Source: Clostridia bacterium (lineage in GTDB: Bacteria; Bacillota; Clostridia; Oscillospirales; Acutalibacteraceae). Taken from it: a DNA stretch of 64,000 bases. This document shows, piece by piece, positions 33,613 to 41,718 of this stretch. Both the position numbers and the translations under genes were made by a program. The stretch lies in assembly GCA_017549105.1 (NCBI GenBank), contig JAFYVN010000011.1, forward strand, positions 62,001 to 126,000. The letters are read 5' to 3'. Numbering within the stretch: the first letter of the stretch is position 1; each line of letters opens with the position of its first letter. Below the pieces are notes generated by a model. That model searched no databases and had not been told where the DNA came from. It worked only from the letters and a program-made list of their open reading frames with translations.

Positions 33613-35445
33613 ATGAAAAAAGTTGTTTCGTTTATTCTCGCTCTTACAATAATTTTCTCCGTTCTTACCGTAGGTGCTTCGGCAGCTGCGGTTAAGACGG
33701 AATGCGGCGGCAAATGCGACACCTGCCCTTCAATCGTTGTTCCCGGTATCGGTCAGTCCAACGTATGGGCGCTCGACGAAAACGGTGACTATATTCTTGA
33801 TGACGAAGGCAACAGAGTCAGCTGCTTCCCCGCAATTTTCGATATCGGCACAATTGTTTTAAAGGCTATTTTCCCCGTACTTCTTACTCTTCTCACCCAG
33901 CGTGATATCGGTCTTTCCTCCGCACTTTCGGATATTATTCTCGACAGCTTCGAGGTTAATATGTGCGACGATAACGGCAAAAACACCGGTAATCTTGAGG
34001 TAGAGAAGTATCCCTATTCTGTTGCAGAATGCAGCGAATATGAAAAAGAGCAGATTTATAATAACGTTCCTCTTCTTGACTACGCAGAGCAGGCAGGCGA
34101 AGACCACCTTTATTACTTTGCATACAACTCATTTTCAAACCATCTTGAAATCGTAAACGAGCTTTATGATTTCATCCAGATGGTCAAGAGAGAAACGGGC
34201 CACAACAAGGTCAACATCGTTCCCATCAGCATGGGCGGTTCGGTTGCAAACGGACTTCTTGAATATTATCCCGAAGTTATGGATGATCTCAACAAGGTTG
34301 TATATATTGTTCCTGCTCTTGACGGTTCAACAATCGTAGGCGACCTTCTTTCAAAAGATCTCACCTTCTTTGACAAGGAATTCCTCTTCAACGGTTTCCT
34401 TGAAACCCTTATGGATGAAGACGAAGCAAGAATGATTGAAGTTATCGCAAGAATCATTCCCGATAACGTTCTTCTCAAAGGTCTTCACGCAGCGGTTAAT
34501 ACTCTTGTTGACGAAGTTGCATCAAAAATCACAAGCATCTGGGCGCTCAGCCCCTCATCCTATTATCCCAAGCTTGCAAAAGAGCTTCTTTCCGACCCCG
34601 CAAGAGCTGAAATAAAGCGCGAAACAGAAATGTACTATCACGCTCAGCTCAACTCCGACAAAAACATTCAGACTCTTGTTGACAAGGGCGTTCAGGTTTT
34701 CAACATTGTTGACTACGATGTACCTCTTTACTGCATCGGCAACACCTGGAATGACGACAACGCAGACGGCGTTATCCACCTTGACTCAACATCAATGGGT
34801 GTTAAGAGCGCAAAGGTCGGCGAAGCACTTCCTGCAGATTATGTTCAGGCAAACACACATTGCTCAAACCCCGAGCATAATCACATTTCTCCCGACAGAG
34901 TTGTTGACGCATCAACTGGTCTTCTTCCCGACACAACATTCTATTTCGACGGTCAGAATCACGAAAAGACTGCAAGAAACGATATAATAATCTCTCTTGC
35001 AACCCGTCTTCTTGCGAAGGATGACATCAAGGATGTTTACTCTTCACCCGAATATCCTCAGTTCAACGGCGCAAGAGACCCCAGAGGTCTTAAGAACAGC
35101 CACATTCCCGCAGCAAAGGCTGTTGACACTTCGGCTCTTTCGCCCGAGGTTGCCGCAGAACTTGAAGCTGCACTTGCAGAAGCAGAAGCTTTTGTAAACG
35201 GAACGGTTTGCTATGCCGGTCAGCAGAAGGAAGTTGAAAACAGACTCCGCGCAGCTCTTGTTGCAGCAGGTGTTTATACGGTTGAAGAAGAGGAAGAACC
35301 CTCTGATTTCTTCAAGAATCTCAGCCTCTGGCTTTATGAGAACTACGGCACGGAAGGTTTCTCTGAAATGCCCGGAATTACAGTGAATCTTATTTTCAAG
35401 CCGTTCTTTGAACTTTTCAACAAACTTCTTACCCCCGCATTTTAA
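33613..35445 (+). CDS. Secreted alpha/beta-hydrolase (lipase-like), second tandem copy
   Basis: This 610-residue paralogue of the preceding gene has the same plan: signal peptide (MKKVVSFILALTIIFSVLTV), the CGGKCDTCPSIVVPGIG motif, nucleophile PISMGGS (Ser206), VVYIVPALDGSTIVGD matching the first copy's AVACLDGTDIVAD, an EHNHISPDRVVDAST motif and a C-terminal helical Glu-rich part ending in an aromatic tail (LIFKPFFELFNKLLTPAF). The two are clearly a tandem duplication that has diverged. Translation starts behind GGGGTTGA. A strong hairpin follows. The conserved CxxxC pairs just after the signal peptide could form a disulfide. Confidence 0.8.
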   Translation: MKKVVSFILALTIIFSVLTVGASAAAVKTECGGKCDTCPSIVVPGIGQSNVWALDENGDYILDDEGNRVSCFPAIFDIGTIVLKAIFPVLLTLLTQRDIGLSSALSDIILDSFEVNMCDDNGKNTGNLEVEKYPYSVAECSEYEKEQIYNNVPLLDYAEQAGEDHLYYFAYNSFSNHLEIVNELYDFIQMVKRETGHNKVNIVPISMGGSVANGLLEYYPEVMDDLNKVVYIVPALDGSTIVGDLLSKDLTFFDKEFLFNGFLETLMDEDEARMIEVIARIIPDNVLLKGLHAAVNTLVDEVASKITSIWALSPSSYYPKLAKELLSDPARAEIKRETEMYYHAQLNSDKNIQTLVDKGVQVFNIVDYDVPLYCIGNTWNDDNADGVIHLDSTSMGVKSAKVGEALPADYVQANTHCSNPEHNHISPDRVVDASTGLLPDTTFYFDGQNHEKTARNDIIISLATRLLAKDDIKDVYSSPEYPQFNGARDPRGLKNSHIPAAKAVDTSALSPEVAAELEAALAEAEAFVNGTVCYAGQQKEVENRLRAALVAAGVYTVEEEEEPSDFFKNLSLWLYENYGTEGFSEMPGITVNLIFKPFFELFNKLLTPAF

Positions 35446-35455
35446 TAAAACAATT

Positions 35456-35486
35456 AACGACCCTTGCCAGACGGCAAGGGTCGTTT
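35456..35486. terminator. Hairpin terminator between convergent units
   Basis: AACGACCCTTGCC / GGCAAGGGTCGTT with an AGAC loop. The T-run is weak on the plus strand (TTTACGTT) and on the minus strand reads AATTGTTTT. It separates the lipase genes from the micropeptide genes. Confidence 0.7.
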
Positions 35487-35503
35487 ACGTTAGCTGATAT
35501 ATT

Positions 35504-35590
35504 TTATGCAATTGCGGGTGCATCCTCTTTTAAAAGAAGGATTCCGGTTACAACCGAAACTGCGATTATGATAATTCCGAATACTGTCAT
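35504..35590 (-). CDS. Single-helix membrane micropeptide, type alpha, copy 2
   Basis: A 28-residue peptide with a strong site (GGAGGGAATAAAAA) before its ATG. It is almost all hydrophobic (TVFGIIIIAVSVVTGILLL), then ends with a charged, Pro-containing tail KEDAPAIA. It is closely similar to the peptide at 35744-35830: both share M-x-VF, TG-x-LL and K-[DE]-D-x-P-x-x-A. It is last of four tiny genes on the minus strand. Too short for usual gene callers. Function unknown; a small membrane protein, toxin-like peptide or leaderless bacteriocin are all possible. Confidence 0.7.
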   Translation of the reverse strand: MTVFGIIIIAVSVVTGILLLKEDAPAIA

Positions 35591-35614
35591 TTTTTATTCC
35601 CTCCGTCATTCTGC

Positions 35615-35704
35615 TCATTCAATGGGCTTTGCCCTGCAGATTGCCGCCACCGATATAGCGGTTGTTGTTGCGAAAAATGCGCCTGTAATAATTAATGCTG
35701 TCAT
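35615..35704 (-). CDS. Single-helix membrane micropeptide, type beta, copy 2
   Basis: A 29-residue peptide behind GGAGGGACACAAT. It has a hydrophobic helix rich in Ala/Thr/Ile and then SVAAICRAKPIE, with one Cys near the end. The peptide at 35938-36021 has a similar length and the same SVA-x-x-C-x-AK ending. It lies 24 bases upstream of the type-alpha gene at 35504-35590, which suggests co-translation of an alpha/beta pair. Confidence 0.65.
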   Translation of the reverse strand: MTALIITGAFFATTTAISVAAICRAKPIE

Positions 35705-35743
35705 ATTGTGTCCCTCCGTTTTAACTGATAACCTTCCGTGTTA

Positions 35744-35830
35744 TCATGCATAAACAGGTGAATCGTCTTTTATAAGAAGAACTCCTGTTGTTAATGCAAG
35801 TGTGATTACGATTGTTGTGAATACTGCCAT
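35744..35830 (-). CDS. Single-helix membrane micropeptide, type alpha, copy 1
   Basis: A 28-residue peptide behind GGAGGGGACAAAA. Its hydrophobic segment (AVFTTIVITLALTTGVLLI) is followed by KDDSPVYA. About 13 of 28 positions are identical to the alpha peptide at 35504-35590, and most others are conservative. No signal-peptidase site is evident, so the whole peptide is probably the mature form with its charged end on one face of the membrane. Confidence 0.7.
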   Translation of the reverse strand: MAVFTTIVITLALTTGVLLIKDDSPVYA

Positions 35831-35937
35831 TTTTGTCCCCTCCGTTGTTTTTTGTTATGGCTTCATTATATCACGCTGTTTTCTAAGAAAAAAGCAGGCA
35901 AACCTCTAAAAAATTATTAAGAAAAACGAATCAATTC

Positions 35938-36021
35938 TTAAAAAAGCTTTGCCGCGCACGCTGTTGCAACGGAAAATCCCGCCGCTGCAAGAAGTGAGTA
36001 AACGATAATGATTGCCTCCAT
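35938..36021 (-). CDS. Single-helix membrane micropeptide, type beta, copy 1
   Basis: A 27-residue peptide behind GGGGCGGAC. It has a hydrophobic, Ala-rich helix (IIIVYSLLAAAGFSVATA) ending CAAKLF. It shares the SVA-x-x-C-x-AK pattern with the peptide at 35615-35704. It is the first of the four on the minus strand, 107 bases before the next. Upstream is AT-rich DNA with the palindrome ACATTTCGAAATGT (36059-36072) but no clean promoter. Confidence 0.6.
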   Translation of the reverse strand: MEAIIIVYSLLAAAGFSVATACAAKLF

Positions 36022-36058
36022 CTTTGTCCGCCCCGTTTTATACAAGATTTTCTTTTTT

Positions 36059-36072
36059 ACATTTCGAAATGT
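36059..36072. promoter_or_regulatory. 14-bp palindrome upstream of the micropeptide genes
   Basis: ACATTTCGAAATGT is a perfect palindrome about 40 bases upstream of the first micropeptide start on the minus strand; a second, TTGTTGCAACAA, lies near 36113-36124. Either could be an operator. Confidence 0.4.
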
Positions 36073-36189
36073 TTTTTGTCCCTTTGTTATATTAGTGTCC
36101 CGTGTTGCGTAAATTGTTGCAACAAAAATAAAAATTTTTTGATTTTTTTCAAAATTTTATTTAAAACACAAAAATAGGGCTGTTTTTTA

Positions 36190-36218
36190 TTGTTATTCAC
36201 GGCTTGGTATGTTACAAT
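36190..36218 (+). promoter_or_regulatory. Promoter of the MalY-like/GH42 unit
   Basis: TTGTTA (36190-36195), 17 bases, TACAAT (36213-36218), with an extended -10 TG. The AT-rich DNA upstream may act as an UP-like region. Confidence 0.65.
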
Positions 36219-36251
36219 AATTCAGTAAATTTTTTAAAACAGGTGAAAACA

Positions 36252-37934
36252 ATGAAGCACGATTTTACAAGCATTCCCGACCGCAGCCGTTTCGGCTCGT
36301 CAAAATGGGAAATTGCAAAAAACGCATCAATGGAATTTGTTCCCCTCTCGGTTGCGGATATGGAATTCCCTACCGCAAGACCGATAGTTGACTCAATAAA
36401 AAAGCTTGCCGAAGAAGCAATTCTCGGTTATACAAACCCCACGCAGGAATATTACGACGCTGTTGTTTCGTGGATGAAGCGCAGACACAGTTTTGACATC
36501 AAAAAAGAATGGCTTCTGCAAACTCCCGGAATCATCAATGCTCTTGCAATGCTTATTGAATCCGTAACAAAACCCGGTGACGGTGTTATTGTTATGCCTC
36601 CCGTCTATTATCCGTTTGATATGACGATTATAGCAACGGGCAGGCGCAGCGTTTTCTGTCCGCTGATTGAGAATAACGGCAGATATGAAATCAACTATGC
36701 TCTTCTTGAAGAATTGGCAAAGGATGAAAACAACACCGCCCTCATCTTCTGCAATCCCCATAATCCCGTGGGCAGAGTGTGGTCAGCGGATGAACTGAAA
36801 AAGACGGCTGAAATATGCTGTAATAATAATGTATTTATAATAGACGACGAAATCCACAACGACCTGATTATGCCCGGCTATGAGCATACCGTTATGGCAA
36901 ACGTCAGCGAAGAAGCAAAGAATAATATTGCGGTCTGCACCGCACCGAGCAAAACATTCAATCTTGCAGGCGTTCAGTGTTCCAATATAATCATCCCGAA
37001 TGATGAAATCAGAGCAAAGGCAACAATCCGCAACAAGATGAATATGCAGATGCATCTGAATGTTTTTGCTTACACAATCTGCACTGCCGCTTATAACGAA
37101 TGTGAAGACTGGCTCGATGAACTGCTCAGCGTTATTGCCGGAAACGCAAAATGTGTTGAGGATTTTATGGCAGAAAACTTCCCCGAAATCAAGGTTTATC
37201 CGCTTGAGGGTACTTATCTGCAGTGGCTCGATGTTCGTGCTCTCGGTATGACCCATCTTGAAGTGCGTGAAATGCTCGAGGATGCGAACATATATCTCGA
37301 CAACGGTGAGATGTTCGGTGCGCTCGGCAGAGGATATCAGAGAATAAACCTTGCCTGCGCAAAATCAACTCTCGAAAAAGCGCTTGAACGCTTTAAATCT
37401 GCGGTTGAAAATGCAAGAGCAAAGGATAAGGAATATCACAAAACCCTTGAAATCGGAGATACCCTTGAAGAAATTAATGCGGACAAAACAACCCTCGTTG
37501 TTTTCGGCAGAAAAAGCGAATGCAAGCTGACCGAAGATTTGCTTGACACACTTAAAGAAAAATATGCGGAGTTTGAATCGGCAAATCTCGATATCAAATT
37601 TATCGTTCCGTCAGCAAAGTCCGATAAGGATTATCCCTTTGAAATAATCTCCGACACCGAAGCTGTATTATATAAAAAGTATAATGTTTTTGAGGCAGAC
37701 AGCGCAGTCTATGCCGTTGCGGGCGACAAAATGTTTGAGGAAAAAGTCGGTGGGGATTCCGTTAAAATTATGGAATCAAAGGTCTTTGCACCCACAGACG
37801 AAAACGAATTCCGTCCCCTCCAGCTTTTTGCGTTTATCGGAATTGATGAAAACAAAAAGGTTGTTTATTCATACTATTCAAAGACAATCGGTGATTTTCC
37901 CAACATAAATGAAATCATTGAGAGGTTAAAATAA
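36252..37934 (+). CDS. MalY/PatB-type PLP C-S lyase or aminotransferase fused to a peroxiredoxin-like domain
   Basis: The 560-residue protein starts at ATG 36252 behind CAGGTGAAAAC. Residues 1-395 match the MalY/PatB branch of fold-type-I PLP enzymes: DFTSIPDRSRFGSSKWE, VADMEFPTARPI, CNPHNPVGRVW and the PLP Lys234 in APSKTFNLAGVQCSN. Such enzymes cleave cystathionine or cysteine C-S bonds. MalY/PatB proteins are about 390 residues, so the last 165 are extra. That part has VVFGRKSECKLTEDLL (Cys424), FPFEIISDTEAVLYKKYNV-like strands and LFAFIGIDENKKVVYSYYS, resembling an AhpC/TSA peroxiredoxin. The fusion links a sulfur-amino-acid enzyme to a thiol-redox fold. A GH42 gene overlaps its stop by one base. 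Confidence 0.8.
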   Translation: MKHDFTSIPDRSRFGSSKWEIAKNASMEFVPLSVADMEFPTARPIVDSIKKLAEEAILGYTNPTQEYYDAVVSWMKRRHSFDIKKEWLLQTPGIINALAMLIESVTKPGDGVIVMPPVYYPFDMTIIATGRRSVFCPLIENNGRYEINYALLEELAKDENNTALIFCNPHNPVGRVWSADELKKTAEICCNNNVFIIDDEIHNDLIMPGYEHTVMANVSEEAKNNIAVCTAPSKTFNLAGVQCSNIIIPNDEIRAKATIRNKMNMQMHLNVFAYTICTAAYNECEDWLDELLSVIAGNAKCVEDFMAENFPEIKVYPLEGTYLQWLDVRALGMTHLEVREMLEDANIYLDNGEMFGALGRGYQRINLACAKSTLEKALERFKSAVENARAKDKEYHKTLEIGDTLEEINADKTTLVVFGRKSECKLTEDLLDTLKEKYAEFESANLDIKFIVPSAKSDKDYPFEIISDTEAVLYKKYNVFEADSAVYAVAGDKMFEEKVGGDSVKIMESKVFAPTDENEFRPLQLFAFIGIDENKKVVYSYYSKTIGDFPNINEIIERLK

Positions 37935-39940
37935 TGGAAAAGAAATTTTTTGATAAAATCATTCACGGCGGTGACTATAATCCCGACCAGTGGATCAACA
38001 CTCCCGAAATCTGGGACGAGGATATGCGTCTTATGAACCTCGCCCACGTCAACAGCGCAACCATCAGCATCTTTTCGTGGTCGCTTCTCGAACCCGAAGA
38101 GGGTGTTTATAACTTCGGATGGCTTGACGAAATTATGGATAAGCTCCACGCTAACGGGAAAGAGGTTATTCTTGCAACTCCGTCGGGCGCAAGACCCCCC
38201 TGGCTTGCGCAGAAATACCCCGAAGTGCTCCGTGTTGAAGAAAACGGAATCCGCAACGAATTCGGTGTGCGCCATAACCATTGTCTTACCTCCCCCGTTT
38301 ACAGAGAAAAGGTCCGCAACATCAACCGTATGCTTGCCGAAAGATATAAAAATCATCCCGCTCTCAAAATGTGGCACATCTCCAACGAATACTGCGGCGA
38401 ATGCCATTGCGAACTTTGTCAGCAGGCATTCAGAGATTGGGTAAAGGAATATTATCACAACGATATCGAAGAACTCAACGAAAAATGGTGGAACGGTTTC
38501 TGGAGCCACCGCATGAACGACTGGTCACAGATAAATTCACCGAAAAACCGCGGCGAAAACCACGTTTCCGCAATGAAGCTCTGCTGGAACAGATTTGTTT
38601 CTGACAGCCACATTTCGTTCTATGAAAACGAAATCGAACCCCTTCGTGAAATCACCCCCGATATCCCCATAACAACCAACTTTATGCGTATGTATGACGG
38701 CATCGACTATCAGAAATTCGCAAAGAAGATGGATCTTGTTTCGTGGGATAACTACCCCGCCTGGGATAAAGGCAGAAATGAAGAAGAAGCTCTTGCAGTT
38801 GCGTTTGTTCACGATGCTTTCCGTTCGATGAAAGACGGTCAGCCGTTCTTTATGATGGAAAGCACACCCTCTCTCGTCAACTGGCACGATGTCAACAAGC
38901 TCCCGAAACCCGGTATGCAGGAGCTTTCGTCAATCCAGTCGGTTGCTCACGGTGCAGACAGCGTTCAGTATTTCCAGTGGAGAAAGAGCAAGGGCGGTCA
39001 CGAAAAATATCACGGCGCCGTTGTTGACCACGTCGGTCACGAAAACACAAGAGTTTTCAGAGATGTTGCCCGTCTGGGTGAAGTGCTCGAAAAGCTTTCG
39101 GGCGTTGTTGGCAAAGAAAGCAACAGCAAGGTTGCCGTTGTCTATGACTGGGAAAATTCCTGGGCAGTCAAGCATTTCTGCGGATTCAACAACATAAACA
39201 GAAACTATCTCGGCGAATGCATCAAATGGTATGCACCGTTCAGAAAAAGAGGGATTTCCGTTGACGTTATACCAATGGATGCCGATTTTTCAAAATATAA
39301 CACAGTCATTGCGCCCTTCCTTTATATGCTCAAGGACGGCACAGGCGAAAGAATAAAAACCTATGTTGAAAACGGCGGTAATTTTGTTGCAACCTATCTT
39401 ACGGGATTCGTTGACAAAAACGATATGTGTTATCTCGGCGGTTTCCCCGGTGACGGACTTATGGACGTTTTCGGTGTATGGTGCGAAGAGACCGACTCTC
39501 TGCCCGAGGGAATGAAAAACACCGCTTCTTTCAGTGGCAAGGATTATGACGTTGTTCACATCTGCGATATCATCCACTCAAAGGGTGCGGAAATTCTTGG
39601 CGAATACAAGCGCGATTTCTATGCAGGTATGCCCGCCGTAACCGAAAACAGCTTCGGCAAGGGCAAGGCTTATTATGCCGCATTCAGAAATGATGGCGAC
39701 TTTACCGATGATTTCTGCAAAATGCTGATTGAGAAAAACTCAATCGCTCCCGACTGCGGTATCACCGCAGATGACGGAATTGAAATCCGCAAAAGAGGAA
39801 ATCATATTTTCATTATGAATTTCAGCGACAGCGCAAAAAAGATTGCTCTTGATAAGGAATATACAAACGTTGTCAGCGGTGAAAAGATAAGCGGTGAAAC
39901 CGTTATTGAGTCGTGTAAATATATTATTGTAACAGATTAA
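37934..39940 (+). CDS. GH42 beta-galactosidase
   Basis: The 668-residue protein has the GH42 TIM barrel with general acid/base Glu152 in HISNEYCGECHC and nucleophile Glu309 in MMESTPS. The cysteines of the CGECHCELC segment form the family's zinc site. A beta-galactosidase trimerisation domain follows (from about 390) and a small C-terminal beta domain. No signal peptide, so it hydrolyses imported beta-galactosides. Its ATG overlaps the MalY-like stop (TAATG). Start of sequence HGGDYNPDQW is the family's substrate-site motif. Confidence 0.95.
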   Translation: MEKKFFDKIIHGGDYNPDQWINTPEIWDEDMRLMNLAHVNSATISIFSWSLLEPEEGVYNFGWLDEIMDKLHANGKEVILATPSGARPPWLAQKYPEVLRVEENGIRNEFGVRHNHCLTSPVYREKVRNINRMLAERYKNHPALKMWHISNEYCGECHCELCQQAFRDWVKEYYHNDIEELNEKWWNGFWSHRMNDWSQINSPKNRGENHVSAMKLCWNRFVSDSHISFYENEIEPLREITPDIPITTNFMRMYDGIDYQKFAKKMDLVSWDNYPAWDKGRNEEEALAVAFVHDAFRSMKDGQPFFMMESTPSLVNWHDVNKLPKPGMQELSSIQSVAHGADSVQYFQWRKSKGGHEKYHGAVVDHVGHENTRVFRDVARLGEVLEKLSGVVGKESNSKVAVVYDWENSWAVKHFCGFNNINRNYLGECIKWYAPFRKRGISVDVIPMDADFSKYNTVIAPFLYMLKDGTGERIKTYVENGGNFVATYLTGFVDKNDMCYLGGFPGDGLMDVFGVWCEETDSLPEGMKNTASFSGKDYDVVHICDIIHSKGAEILGEYKRDFYAGMPAVTENSFGKGKAYYAAFRNDGDFTDDFCKMLIEKNSIAPDCGITADDGIEIRKRGNHIFIMNFSDSAKKIALDKEYTNVVSGEKISGETVIESCKYIIVTD

Positions 39941-39959
39941 TTTTTCGGAGGTGTTTTGT

Positions 39960-40703
39960 GTGGATATAAACAGAATCATTGAAAAGCTTGACGGATATCT
40001 CGGCAAAAACGATTATTCTTCCGCAGAAAGACATCTCCTTTACTGGCTTTCCGAAGCGGAAAAAAGCAGTGATTTCCGTGCGATGCTTCTTATGAGAAAC
40101 GAACTGATGGGGCTTTACCGTAAGCTCGGCAAAAAAGATGATGCTCTTTGCTGTGCCGAATCGGCACTCGGCATAATTGATGCTCAGAATTTATCCGATA
40201 ACATCGGTGCCGCAACAACTTATCTCAACACCGCAACGGTTTTCAAAGCCTTCGGTATGGCTGAAAAAGCACTGCCTCTTTATGAGAAAGCAAAGATAAT
40301 TTACGAAATAAACCTTAATCCGTATGATGAGCGTTTCGGCGGTCTTTATAACAATATGGCTCTTGCACTTGTTGATTTAAAAGCATTCTCCCGTGCAGAT
40401 GAGCTTTACAGAAAGGCTCTCGGAGTTACAGAAAACTTTGACGGCAGAAAACCTGAAGCGGCAATAACCTATCTGAATATGGCGAATGCAGCCGAGGCTG
40501 AACACGGTCTTGAAAACGCAGAGAGCATCATAACGGAATATCTCGAAAAGGCGATTGAACTGCTCGATTCTTCCGTCAGCGAAACAGACGGCAACTATGC
40601 TTTCGTCTGCGAAAAGTGTGCATCGGTATTCGGTTATTACGGATATTTTTTCTATCAGAAAGAGATTGAAAGAAGGTCAAAGAAGATTTATGAAGGGTCT
40701 TGA
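39960..40703 (+). CDS. Tetratricopeptide-repeat protein paired with a DUF4037 protein
   Basis: A 247-residue protein starting at GTG 39960, eight bases after GGAGG; a GTG nine bases earlier is too close to that site. It has several TPR-like units: YLNTATVFKAFGMAEKALPLYEKA, FGGLYNNMALALVDLKAF, RADELYRKALGV, and TYLNMANAAEAEHGLENAESI. TPRs bind partner proteins. It overlaps the DUF4037 gene by 14 bases; the same pair is common in Clostridia, so the two products probably work together. Confidence 0.8.
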   Translation: MDINRIIEKLDGYLGKNDYSSAERHLLYWLSEAEKSSDFRAMLLMRNELMGLYRKLGKKDDALCCAESALGIIDAQNLSDNIGAATTYLNTATVFKAFGMAEKALPLYEKAKIIYEINLNPYDERFGGLYNNMALALVDLKAFSRADELYRKALGVTENFDGRKPEAAITYLNMANAAEAEHGLENAESIITEYLEKAIELLDSSVSETDGNYAFVCEKCASVFGYYGYFFYQKEIERRSKKIYEGS

Positions 40704-41631
40704 GCTTTCCGAAAAATTTTATAACGAATTCGGCGCTCCGATGATTCATTCCGGGTTTTCCGGAATTGAGCCGATGATAGCCGTCGGTCTTTGCGGAAGC
40801 GGCTCCGAATGCTTCGGTTTTGATGACGGAATCTCTGCCGACCACGATTTTGAGCCGGGTTTCTGCATCTTCATTCCCGATGGCGACATCATCGACAGAC
40901 GCACGGTTTTTCTGCTCGAAAAAGCTTATAATTCTCTTCCGAAAGAATTTATGGGATATAAGAGGAGCAATATGGCTCCCGTTGGCGGAAAAAGAACGGG
41001 TGTTATTTCAATCGGCGATTTTTTTGAAGCAAAAACGGGCAGCCGAAGCGGTATTCTTTCAACCCGTGAGTGGCTTTCCGTGCCCGAATATTCGCTCGCG
41101 GAAGCGGTCAACGGCAGAATTTTCTGCGATAACCTCGGTATGGTCACGGAAATCCGCAATCATCTTTCAAAAATGCCCGAAAACGTCAGGCTCAAAAAAC
41201 TTGCAGGCAATCTTCTGTTGATGGGTCAGTCGGGTCAGTATAACTATTCCCGTTGCCTTGCACACGGTGAAAATGCTGCTGCACAGCTTGCACTTTTTGA
41301 GTTTGTCAAAAGCGCAATGAACTGCGTTTTTCTGCTCAACCGTGTTTATATACCCTATTATAAATGGAGCTTCCGTGCGATGCGTGAACTTTCGCTTCTT
41401 TCGGAAATTTCCGCTTCGCTCGAATATCTCATTTCAAGCGGCAACGGAGAAAAAGAAGCAAAAACAAAGGCTGAAACCGTTGAAAAAATCTGCTCGGATA
41501 TAATTGCGGAAGTTAAAAATCAGGGACTTTCCGATTTTTCGGGCGATTCGGCAGAGGGTCACGCATATGCGGTCAACAACAAAATCTCTGACCCCGAAAT
41601 CCGCAATCTCCATATTCTTTATGCTGTCTGA
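40690..41631 (+). CDS. DUF4037 nucleotidyltransferase-like protein
   Basis: The 313-residue protein starts at ATG 40690; the longer frame overlapping the TPR gene is rejected. It has GLCGSGSECFGFDDGISADHDFEP near residue 37, matching the DUF4037 nucleotidyltransferase-like motif (GSE-x3-FDD-x-SxDHD), in which the acids could bind metal. A helical C-terminal region follows. The reaction and substrate are unknown. It is the last gene before a new promoter. Confidence 0.85.
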   Translation: MKGLELSEKFYNEFGAPMIHSGFSGIEPMIAVGLCGSGSECFGFDDGISADHDFEPGFCIFIPDGDIIDRRTVFLLEKAYNSLPKEFMGYKRSNMAPVGGKRTGVISIGDFFEAKTGSRSGILSTREWLSVPEYSLAEAVNGRIFCDNLGMVTEIRNHLSKMPENVRLKKLAGNLLLMGQSGQYNYSRCLAHGENAAAQLALFEFVKSAMNCVFLLNRVYIPYYKWSFRAMRELSLLSEISASLEYLISSGNGEKEAKTKAETVEKICSDIIAEVKNQGLSDFSGDSAEGHAYAVNNKISDPEIRNLHILYAV

Positions 41632-41650
41632 TATTTTTTAATATTAATGC

Positions 41651-41680
41651 TTGCAAAATATATACAGATAATGATAAAAT
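41651..41680 (+). promoter_or_regulatory. Promoter of the sugar-dehydrogenase unit
   Basis: TTGCAA (41651-41656), 18 bases, TAAAAT (41675-41680), with TGA extension. The start codon follows GGGAGGATATTTTT. Confidence 0.65.
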
Positions 41681-41718
41681 AAATCAATAAGCAAAAATAA
41701 CCTTGGGAGGATATTTTT

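Noticed and set aside
35568-35753. 61-codon plus-strand frame
   Set aside because: It is antisense to two micropeptide genes that have ribosome-binding sites; this frame has none.
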